A DNA stretch of 64,000 nt from Limanda limanda (Eukaryota > Chordata > Actinopteri > Pleuronectiformes > Pleuronectidae). The notes beneath the pieces are model-generated. The model ran no database searches, was not told where the DNA came from, and worked only from the letters and a program-made list of their open reading frames with translations. The position numbers and the translations under genes were made by a program. Below, piece by piece: positions 49,548 through 64,000 of the stretch (its first letter is position 1; each line of letters begins with the position of its first letter). Location of the stretch: positions 11,825,886-11,889,885 of the forward strand of contig NC_083651.1 of NCBI RefSeq assembly GCF_963576545.1. The letters run 5' to 3'.

Positions 49548-50271
49548 GGAACTGTGACGGAGCGCACGGCGCCCGTCACGGCAGTGATGGCACTGCCCCG
49601 TTTACGTGTGTGTCGGTGCGCGCGGCGACCGTCACCGCACCAATATACTGTCCTGTTGACACGTGTTATATATGTAAAATGTTGTCTGTGTGTGTTACGT
49701 GTCTGTGGTCTGGGTCTGTATACAATCTGTTGTATTATTAGTAGGCTATGCCTTCATGGAACAGTTGTGTGTAAATATGTTGCCGGTTATGTTACCAGCC
49801 ATATGGAGTTTTAGTGTTTAAGCTGTTAAAGCTATGGAGCTGGCCTTACCTGGGACACCCCTGTGTATAATGGTATATTGGAATGTTCCAATTGTAAGGG
49901 GCGTGGTTAGTCCCATTTAAGCCGGGCTGTTCATTGAGTCAGGGAGGCTGGACATGGGAAGACGTAAGTCTAGGAGAGCTGCTGTTAGAGGGACGTAACT
50001 CTGAGAGCTCTTCATTTTAAGTGTTTGCTTAAACAGTATATTGTTATTGTAATTATTTATTTTGGTCACTGTGCCTATTTATTTTCTTATTTCGAAGTGT
50101 TTGTTTTTCGCTCTTTTGTTTTATTTTATATTTACTTTCATAATTCTGCCTTGTCGGCCTTACTTTGTGGGAATAATAATACCCCTCTTCTACCTGAATC
50201 TCCAAGTACTCCTGAGAGTTATTTACACCGAGCTCAGCCGCTCATATACATACCTACCTTTTAACAGGAAC
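49548..50271 (+). mobile_element. Solo LTR with 5-bp target-site duplication
   Basis: The LTR is 49553-50266 (714 bases): it begins TGTGACGG and ends TTTTAACA, giving TGT...ACA termini. It is flanked by the direct repeat GGAAC at 49548-49552 and 50267-50271. No gag, pol or env, primer-binding site or second LTR adjoins it, so it is a solo LTR left by recombination. Its first 45 bases form two consecutive hairpins (GTGACGG/CCGTCAC and GGCAGTG/CACTGCC). A 5-bp duplication fits Ty3/gypsy, Pao/BEL or some endogenous retroviruses; the family was not determined. Strand is the plus-strand reading but LTR polarity is not proven. Confidence 0.75.
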
Positions 50272-54770
<4,499 letters not shown>

Positions 54771-54784
54771 CTCAGAAGCTAACA

Positions 54785-55352
54785 AGAAGCCCTGTGGATC
54801 TCTGGGCTCTGTATCTCTTGAGCCCTGTGGATCTTAGGCACTGTGGCTATTGAGTACTGTTGATATCGGGGCCCTGTGGATCTCGGGCAATTTGGATCTT
54901 AGACCCTGTGGATCTTGGAACCTGTGGATCTCGGGGCTCTGTGGCTCTTGAGCACTGTGGATCTCGGGCTCTGTGGCTTTTAGACCCTGTGAATCTGGGT
55001 CCCTGTGGATATGGGTCCATGTGGATCTGGGCCCATGTGGATATGGGCATGGATATGGGTCCCTGTGGCTCTTAGACCTTGTGGATCTGGGTCCCTGTGA
55101 TTTTAGACCTTGTGGATCTGGGTCCCTGTGGCTCTTAGACCTTGTGGATCTGGGTCCCTGTGATTTTAGACCTTGTGGATCTGGGTCCCTGTGGCTCTTA
55201 GACCTTGTGAACTGGGTCCCTGTGTCTTTAGACTTTGTGGATCTGGGTCCCTGTGTCTTTAGACTTTGTGGATCTGGGTCCCTGTGTCTTTAGACCTTGT
55301 GGATCTGGGTCCCTGTGTCTTTAGACCCTGTGGATCTGGGTCCCTGTGGATG
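54785..55352 (+). repeat. Minisatellite with 31/32-base units next to dcbld2
   Basis: Units of the form CTGTGGATCTGGGTCCCTGT plus CTTTAGAC-type linker repeat about 17 times. The left part is degenerate, the middle (about 55060-55205) alternates two 32-base variants as a 64-base higher-order repeat, and the right part (about 55205-55335) is a run of 31-base units. Long open frames on both strands (for example 54973-55293) follow from the repeat and are not genes. Confidence 0.9.
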
Positions 55353-55709
55353 TCGGGCCATGTTTTGCCAGGTCAGTGGTGCAGCTCTCCTCGCTGTGAC
55401 TCATGGATCATTCAGACCACTTGGGGGACTGTGGATCTGGAGGAGGAGCCTGAGTTGGAGGAAGTAGCTCCACAGATTGGATGTGTGTGTTGAGTGTGTG
55501 TGAGTGTGTGTTGTGTGTGTGTGGAGCAGTTGCCTCCACACAGCGAGAGAGTCGCTAACCACTGGACTGTAAACGAGAAGGGAAGATAAAGGAAGACCCT
55601 GGGGAGGAAAGAAGCCGAACGAACAGCCGCAGATTGTGTCCGTGTTCAGTGGCCGACCCTCGGTCCTGGTGGAAGCGGTGCAGCCGGTGGAGCTGACGCG
55701 GGCAGCAGT

Positions 55710-55748
55710 ATGCATTCAGACTGCAGGCTGCTATGGGCAGAGCGGTAA
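55710..55748 (+). CDS. Upstream ORF overlapping the dcbld2 start
   Basis: An ATG 23 bases before the dcbld2 ATG opens a 12-codon frame that ends at TAA 55746-55748, inside the main coding sequence and out of frame with it. Such overlapping uORFs usually lower translation from the main start. Whether it lies in the mRNA depends on the unknown transcription start. Confidence 0.35.
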   Translation: MHSDCRLLWAER

Positions 55749-55835
55749 TGGTGGGCAGGAGACCGGCAGGGGCCCGGGTCCTGGTCCTGTCGCTTCTCAT
55801 CATCCTCACCGCGGAAACATGTCGAGCTCAGAAAG
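55733..55835 (+). CDS. dcbld2: dcbld2 exon 1 coding part
   Basis: Encodes the signal peptide and ends AQK plus one base of Gly35 before a GTTGGT donor. The junction gives AQKGDGCG, matching human AQQGDGCG. Confidence 0.92.
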
Positions 55836-58800
55836 GTTGGTTCCGCTCGACAACCCGGAGGAACCGAGCACAACCACACTACCACACACACACACAGGCG
55901 CCGCCATGCTGCTTTTAAAAAACGCGTGAACACGGGCGGGTTGCGGGGTAAAATCTTTTTGTGTTGTTGTTGTCTTCAACACCTCGGCCCGCCTCGCATG
56001 TCCGTGTGGACCCGGGCTTCCGCTCGGGTTCCGCCGCTTGCCGCCGCCCGCCACGGTGCTTTCTAGGCGGAGGACGGGACTAGCTAAACCAGGCAAACCG
56101 GTTCTGAAAAGCCTGATTGTAAACGAACAACTGCTTATCTGAGGATTAAATGTGCGCAGAATCTACACGTAGCTTTTAAACGATGTGATAAAAGTTTAAA
56201 ACCACAGTTTAAACCTCGTTTACCAACCTCTGATAAGCTAGTGAACGTTAAATTGCGACTCTTCTCAACGGAGTCTGGTTTTTAAAGTTTCCTGTGTTTG
56301 AGACAAACAGCACATTTTGGGAGCCTGTGGCCTTGTTGTGCTTCCAGGTTGCTCAGTTTCCGTTTTTACCTTGATTCTGATTACACAATCTCCGTAAATG
56401 CATCACATTTTCTTTGATTAAAAGATAACTTTACACACTTATGTGCCCAAAAGCGTAGATTTAGTAGTTTTCCTTAGAGGCCACAGGCAGCTTCAGGTGG
56501 CCAGGGATTGGGGGTAGGGGGAAGCAGCCTGTGGGGGTATGAGTGTAAACACGTGGACACAGTTTGTCATAACTTTAAATGTAAAGTGTCTGATCACGTG
56601 GTGTGCTGGGAGACGTTTTAAGGTGAACTTCCTTCCTGAGGAAGTTGTGTGTTTTGGATGGTTCTAGGTGTTGCCCTGAGGAACTCCTCCAGAACCCCAT
56701 GCAGTTGTCCCTGAGCGTCAGTGAGTCAGAGTGAGGCTTTTTGTTTTTGTCTTGCTCATCTGGATAGTGTCCACTGAGGGCCTCTTACATAACTCCAGGC
56801 TGGACAGAACATCCACTTAGCACCACGGAGCTTGACTGCTGAGTGTTATCTCAGAGCCATGAGCCCACAACACCAACACACACACACCACGCCTGTGCTT
56901 TCTGACAGCTCAGAGATGCAGCACACGCCAAAATCAAACCTCCTTCCTCAAAACTCTGCGCTCATAAGTGTCGTAAAAAAGGTCACAAGGCCGTAAAAAT
57001 TGAAGTCGAGAGTCATTAAATTGTCTTAAAAATTTTAATTATTTGGTCGTTAATGGCCAGAAACGAATAAAATCAGATAGCGGATTCTTAAATTTTATGT
57101 TTTGGTCATATTTAGTTGCCGTTTCTTCACAGGGCAGCTAAAAGGTTTGATTGGCTATAAAACGCAAAGCCAATCTAATGCGTATTGAATTATTGTGACA
57201 TTAATTTTGCAGATGCTTCTATGCAAAGCAAATACCATCTGTTTTACACCACATCCACACACAATGTGGGACAAATTCCACTTACCTGATGTCCTGACCT
57301 GCAGAAATAACCCTAAACATAAACCCCCAACACACCAAGCCTCGCATTAAAAGGAGATAATGCAAGGCAAACAGTTATTTTTCAACATTAATGTATCTGT
57401 TGGTTATTTTGACTTACTCCAATTATCTTGTTTTGTCTTTCAAAATATTACGTCGTCAGGTTGCTCATTTTGTCAGAGCAGAAATGCAAAACCCAAAGAT
57501 ATTCACTATGCGATTATACAAATGAGGAAAAAACTCGGCCCCCCTGCTGGTGAAAATCAATCGGAAGTGCTTTGTAATTATCAATAAATCCATTTTCTTT
57601 GCAACCCTGTTTAGATTGATTACACTCTGTGATACCTTGTATTTATTGGGTATACGTAAGGAAACTAAAGTCACTGATACAACATGTATAGTGGTAAATA
57701 AACTAGAAGAAGCACAAACTGTTTACATGTAAACTCTCAGATTGGCCTCAACACAAGTGGATGCTAGAAACGTAAAGACATGTAAATTAAGGCTTGTGTC
57801 GTCCACTATTTCTCTTTTCAATGACAACTGATCTGATGATAGGACAAAAACAAGCATCACCCTGTCAGCCTCTTCAGTCACAAACCCAATTTTTTTAAAA
57901 TAAATTTGATTGAAAGATTAATAAAGGAACCTTGCTATAATTCCTATTGTAACTTATTCATTAAATTCAATTCAAAAATCTTGATCTAAAAGTCTAAAGT
58001 CTATGTTCCTCCCACCTACTTTTCCCAACTCTGTTTGTGTTGCCCTGCAGGTGACGGCTGTGGTCCCAGTGTGCTTGGCCCACGCAGTGGGACTCTGTCC
58101 TCTCTGGGTTACCCGAGGACATACCCAAACAACACGGTGTGTGAGTGGGAGATCAGCGTGCCGCGTGGCTACAGGATCCACTTTCGCTTTGCGGAGCTGG
58201 ACATAGAGAACAGGGACTGCCAGGTCAACTACCTCCGCCTCTTCAACGGCATCGGGCCCAAGAGGAATGAGAGCGGTGAGAGCTGTCGATACCGGACTCG
58301 ACCCTTTGTTTTTATTTATTCAGTGTGATCAACCATTGTGTGCCATTATCTCACAATACTTGTTTGAGCGTATGCATGTGAGGCAAAAGCAATTGAAGAA
58401 ATGACGTTATGTCAGATAATTTGAGCCACATAACCTGGTTAAATGGTCCCATTTAAGTAGTGGGAATTCGATTGTAACTGAAATTCACTGTGAGAATATT
58501 GCTGCTTTCACACATGTCCTGAAGTCCGGACCTTCTCCTGAAAGGATCTGGAGAAGCTGTGTGAGAGAATGCAAATGTCCAACTCACTTTGCTTTGGAAA
58601 TTCTCTGGAGTTTTCCTGCCAACCCCCCAGTAAAATGGAAATTGAAAAATGAGCCTGTTTGAGAATACAGCAGGAAAATAGCCTGATATTTTTAACAATT
58701 GTTGAAATCCCAAATTTTAAAGACAATCTAGCAAAAATATTTATTAATCCAGGAGTATAGACAATTTCAGTTGTCTCATCCAGCAGTAGATTATAAGTGA

Positions 58801-60789
58801 GACCGGGCTGTTGGTTCTTGTTATGTACAGCTCAGTTAGTTAAACTAACCACCACACAAGGATCAGTTCTGTATTATTATTCATTACAACAAATGGTTAG
58901 TTTGTGGGTGTAATCGTTAAACTAAACCAGTTTGTGTAACTAACCAGACCCCGTGTCTCTACGTGTGCTATTTAACAGTGAAATACTGCGGTTTGGGTCT
59001 GAAAGTCAAAGATCTCATCAATTCCACCGGCAACCAGGTCACTGTCCAGTTCATGAGTGGGACCCATCACACTGGACATGGATTCTACCTGTCCTACTCC
59101 ACCACTGAACACACAGGTAACAATCATACATAGGTCCTGGCCAGAGGTGCTACAGGAACAATGTCTCAGTGTTGTTTCTGTTTTGTTCCTCGTTGTAAAA
59201 GTTGCTTGTGTGTGACTGTTCAAGTCACAGCTTATTTGAAATATTTCTGCACCACCTAATGTTTGTAACAGTTCTGCAGTTATTATATCGTCCTGGAAAG
59301 ACACAAGTGATTAATGCGTGCGTTTATTATTCTAAAACTTAATCACGGTTGTGTGAGAATTTTACATTCAGCTCTGCCCTGAGGACCATCAAATACAATC
59401 CTGTCTGTTGCTCCATCTTGGTGCAGTTTGTGGTTTTCAGCAGGTTCCTGCTCTTAGGCTTAGTAAGAATTCTTGAGGACGAGCTTGATTCAGTGCTACA
59501 ATATATCTTTTTTTGTTTTTTTTCCATGTTGAAACATGAAATAATGGAAAGTCGAGCTAACAAATGTTTTGACTGCAACCCTCGTTTCTCTGTCATGTCG
59601 GTCATAGAACAAATATCTTGGACAAAGCCAATGTTGGATGCTGTTGGTGACAGAGGAGAAGTTAAGTAATTAGTCAGTAAGATGAATCATCTGGGGGCTT
59701 TAGAATATTTGCACACATATAAATGGAAACTCGTCTCTTAATTAGTATGTAGGTAGATAATTCGGATTAGTTTTTAAAAGAGTGTCGGCAGATCAGATGG
59801 TTGCCTTAAAGGAGGCCTAATATTTTGTTTTGTAGCTGTAATACTTGAGGACCAGTGTCAGGAGTATTCATGATATGGTGATTGGTCCACATTAAGTGTC
59901 TACATGGCATGATTTGTGTGAGTAGAGATTTTTATGTTAGACAGATAATTCAATTTCAGTCAACTCATCCCAACACTGGTTTGTTCATGGAAATAAAGAA
60001 TGAAAAGGTGATTGTCAAAGATTTTTTAAGACAAGTTTTATGATTCATCAGAAAGCAGCAGTGACTGGTCATCGCTGTAGGATTTACATTTAATCTGGAA
60101 TGTGGTTTGTAATGAGACTCAGTCCCACCTGTACGATCCACTTCTATCACATTTACCTCCAACAAGTTCATGATGTGCAGTTTTCTGGCACTCTGGTGTT
60201 AAATGCCTAAATTAAATCATATATAGGTCATTGAGGTCATAGTTGAAGATGTTGTTGTTTTGGACTGCATCTTTTGTCCTCCATATTCACGTACATTCAG
60301 GGTGGGTATTAGAACATTAGATTCCATCACCACTACTAACTGTAGCCTCTAAGTTAAAACATGTAATTGAATAAACACATCTATGATAAACTGAATATAG
60401 TCATCATAAAAGTCTACTTTACAGAGTAACAGGTGGACCTAAGAATGTGATGACGCTGCAGTTTTTCAAAAACAAATCCAACTCGTGCTGCTGTGCTACC
60501 TCCACCCTCCGTATGTGGTGGACTATTTAAGCTTTCCCATTGCTCCTATGGCTTGTCACTACCTCTGGGAAGAAATGAAGTCAGAGCCTTGACACCAAAA
60601 TCTAACTCCAGCTTTCAAATTTTAGTTTTCTGACCGTTATACATTTTCTACAGTCACCTGTACTGGAGCTATGAGTGTTAATAAGGAAATGTTGAAAATT
60701 TAAAATGTTTAGGGAGAGTTCTTTTTTGTAACACCAGTAATTAGATAAAAGAAAGCTGAGTGATGTGTTCCAGGCATGATGGTAGAGAC

Positions 60790-60841
<52 letters not shown>

Positions 60842-62796
60842 AGGTTCGAACCAAAACACATGATGATGAACACGTTTGTTTATTCACTATCACACTGCAT
60901 TGTGTCTCCTGATGCATGTTGTCTGGCCCAGCTTTCAGTTGATAGAGAAGACAGTTGTTTCCATGTGATTAATTAGTTTCATTATATTTTAGTGTTGGTT
61001 TAATTTTTTGATCAAGCAGCAAGTCCCCAAAATGTCACAAACCGGGGAACAATGGCCGTCAAAATTTCCCCTGAGGTCGAAATGCCTAATTTGCAAAAAT
61101 ATAAACCAGACGAAAGCAGTAAATCCTCACATTTGGGAAAGATGATAAGTCACTGGACCGAACAATAAATTATGAAAGTTGTTGAAAATTTTTCGCTCTG
61201 CTTATTTATAAATTGATTAATGGTGTTTTTTCATTTGCATACTTAGTGCAGACTTTCCCCAACTGCTTCTGCAGCAACAGAACAATTAGTAAATCACTCA
61301 GTGCAAATGACCTCGGAGGACCTTTGTATAAAAAAACAGTTGGGAACTGGTTTATATCAGAACTGCTCTAATTAAAAAAACTAAAAAAGTGATGATGGCA
61401 CAGATGTAATTCTTATTTCAAAATCATCTCCACCTCAAGCTATTGTGCTGTATGTGGTTGTCCATACGGCAGTGGAACAGATAAAGTTGGTGGATTATCT
61501 CTTTAGTAGCGTTGTGATTTGTGTTTTTTGAAGGTTGTGCTTTGTCCTGTGGGAAAACTTCAGTGGATTCAGTTAATTGAAGCCACAAAGCAGTGACGTG
61601 TGTGTGCAGGAGGAAAAAAAATCAGTCTTGTGGTCATCTGTGTGGGTGAATCACATCGGGAGGCCTGTTGAAGAGTCCGTCTCATGTTCTCACCAAAGTG
61701 CAGATGCAATGTTTTTTTTGTCTTGTAACTGACGGGTGAACGGTTGGTAGAGCTGAGTAAATCAGTCACCAGCTAAGTTGTGGTGGTTGAGGGGTATTTG
61801 TCAGTGTGACTCACTGGTTGGTTTAGCAGACATATGGGAGTTTTGATCATGTGGTCATGACTCACAGAGAGTGACCTCCACCACAGGGTCTACGTAGATA
61901 CAGTCCGAGCCGCCCACGCCATCCCGCTGCATGTGGCGCGTCTCTAATCCCCCAAACACTCATGTCTTTAGGAACCCTCAACATGCGTTCACATCAAGGC
62001 TGTATGATTTTGATGTTTTGAGTTATTATTAATTATGATAATTAAATGGTTATAATATATTTTTTTAGCAATATAAAATTCCCTCATTCCAATTTCTGAA
62101 TTTGGAATAATCTCTGCTTTTCTTTGTCTCTGATATAAAACAAAATGTTTTCAGATTTCTGATTGGACTGTTTGAATGTTTCACTTTGAGCCCTTAAACA
62201 TTTGATGATATACATTTTTTAACTGTCTCCGACATCTCCCAAACAATTCACTGGAAAGATCTGCAAAGAAAACACAGATCGTCATGTTTTCGAAATGAAT
62301 GGTTAACTAAACGAATGATAAACTTAATGGTTTATCAAAAAAAATGTTTCCATTACCTTTGTATCTACAGAGCAACTGATTAAGCTTGTGAGTGTGTTTG
62401 GTCTGTTCTAGACATCTTGAAGACGTCACCTTTGGCTCTGGGAAGTAGCAACGAGTAGTTTGTCACTATTTATTTACTTTTGACAGTTGTTTTCTTTACA
62501 GAGGAAAGAGAATTAAAAGTATTCAGGGGAAGCGGTTTTTCAGGAACGTGCAGAGAAACCAGTTCTGACATTGTTTGTTTGCCCTTTCAGATCTAATCAC
62601 CTGCCTGGACAAAGGAACTGATTTCCCAGAGGCAGAGTTCAGGTAAATAACGTTTGCTTTGTTCGGATATTTGTGCAGCGATCAAGTTGTCCGATGTTTA
62701 TTGTGTATGATCTCTCTTCGTAGTAAATACTGCCCAGCAGGCTGCCTGACGTCCACCGAGGAGATCTCTGGAACTATACCGAATGGCTACAGAGAG
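55733..62796 (+). CDS. dcbld2: DCBLD2 (discoidin, CUB and LCCL domain protein 2), 5' part; gene continues past the window
   Basis: DCBLD2 (ESDN/CLCP1) is a type I membrane receptor-like protein with neuropilin-like architecture. Coding exons: 55733-55835, 58051-58275, 58979-59116, 62591-62642 and 62724-62796, all GT-AG, encoding residues 1-197. Residues 1 to about 33 are a signal peptide (core [18 protein letters not shown]). The CUB domain runs from about Cys38 to 152, with Cys38, 65, 91 and 113 and the acidic FAELDIEN loop. The LCCL domain starts about DLITCLDKG and includes [20 protein letters not shown]. The discoidin, membrane and cytoplasmic parts lie to the right of the window. Sequons NNT (61) and NES (107) are visible. 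Met1 and Met6 are both possible starts. Intron 4 is only 81 bases. Confidence 0.95.
58051..58275 (+). CDS. dcbld2: dcbld2 exon 2 (CUB domain, first half)
   Basis: Acceptor CCCTGCAG, donor GTGAGA. Encodes [20 protein letters not shown] through [17 protein letters not shown]. Phase 1 both sides. Confidence 0.96.
58503..58700. repeat. Dispersed repeat family C, copy 2, in dcbld2 intron 2
   Basis: Resembles 39527-39700: 'GCTGCTTTCACACATG', 'TTTCCTGCCAACCCCC' versus 'TTTCCTGCCAGTCCCC', and 'AGTAAAATGGAAATTG' versus 'TGTAAAATGTTTGGAA'. Noncoding. Confidence 0.5.
58979..59116 (+). CDS. dcbld2: dcbld2 exon 3 (CUB domain, second half)
   Basis: Acceptor TAACAG, donor GTAACA. Encodes [20 protein letters not shown] and [20 protein letters not shown] with STTEHT. 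Phase 1 both sides. Confidence 0.96.
59117..62590 (+). other. dcbld2 intron 3 (3.5 kb)
   Basis: No additional exon or RNA gene was recognised. It contains a (GA)n microsatellite at 60792-60839 and A/T-rich sequence. Open frames are short. Confidence 0.8.
60792..60839 (+). repeat. (GA)n microsatellite in dcbld2 intron 3
   Basis: About 24 perfect GA units on the transcribed sense strand. Confidence 0.98.
62591..62642 (+). CDS. dcbld2: dcbld2 exon 4 (start of LCCL domain)
   Basis: Acceptor CTTTCAG, donor GTAAAT. Encodes [18 protein letters not shown] 52-base micro-exon that enters phase 1 and leaves phase 2. Confidence 0.95.
62724..62796 (+). CDS. dcbld2: dcbld2 exon 5 (LCCL domain)
   Basis: Acceptor CTTCGTAG, donor GTGAGT. 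Encodes [20 protein letters not shown] and NGYRE, the LCCL hallmark Y-CPAGC. Ends in phase 0; the next exon is beyond the window. Confidence 0.95.

Positions 62797-64000
<1,204 letters not shown>

Larger units (their letters stand above)
55600..56080 (+). promoter_or_regulatory. dcbld2 CpG-rich promoter / exon 1 region
   Basis: CpG density rises sharply here against the A/T-rich surroundings, covering the 5' UTR, exon 1 and the start of intron 1 (densest about 55975-56055). This fits a CpG-island promoter. No TATA box was identified and the transcription start is not fixed. Confidence 0.6.

Noticed and set aside
54973..55293. 106-codon repetitive frame in the minisatellite
   Set aside because: Unit lengths of 31 and 32 bases are not multiples of three, and frames exist on both strands; it is a by-product of the repeat.

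Overview
The window is vertebrate nuclear DNA, almost certainly from a percomorph-type teleost fish. The evidence is four intron-containing vertebrate genes with compact introns, GT-AG splice sites with one GC-AG exception, abundant (CA)n, (CTAT)n and (GA)n microsatellites, and fish-type dispersed repeats (a Tc1-like remnant, MITEs, a SINE/LINE tail and a solo LTR). No prokaryotic-style operon, CRISPR array, rRNA or confident tRNA was seen.

Layout: tfg (minus strand, coding exons between 15073 and 2939, 5' noncoding exon at about 17.7 kb) is complete, with a predicted 421-residue product. Upstream of it, also on the minus strand, is jagn1 (19401 to 18758, 183 residues), with a 5' noncoding exon and an NRF1/ETS-type promoter at about 20.15-20.27 kb. 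Then comes col8a1 (minus, 26075 to 23525, 743 residues in two coding exons; a possible TATA-containing promoter and noncoding first exon lie at about 34.5-34.65 kb). About 20 kb of gene-poor, repeat-bearing DNA follows (34.8-55.4 kb). At the right edge the first five coding exons of dcbld2 run on the plus strand (55733 to 62796); its remaining exons lie beyond the window.

TFG, COL8A1 and DCBLD2 all lie in human 3q12, so this is a recognisable conserved block; jagn1 between tfg and col8a1 is different from human, where JAGN1 is on 3p25. TFG and JAGN1 are both early secretory pathway factors, COL8A1 is a secreted short-chain collagen and DCBLD2 is a cell-surface CUB/LCCL/discoidin receptor. The neighbours are not an operon, and shared regulation is not shown.

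I did not find a new multi-gene system. The points most worth checking are: a partial duplicate of the jagn1 3' end 2.6 kb upstream of the gene, a GC-AG intron in jagn1, a NAGNAG acceptor and expanded Gln tract in tfg, an intron of tfg filled by a long inverted repeat, glycine substitutions and a cysteine inside the col8a1 triple helix, a solo LTR with an intact 5-bp target duplication, a 31/32-bp minisatellite abutting the dcbld2 promoter, and a same-orientation dispersed repeat family of at least six copies.
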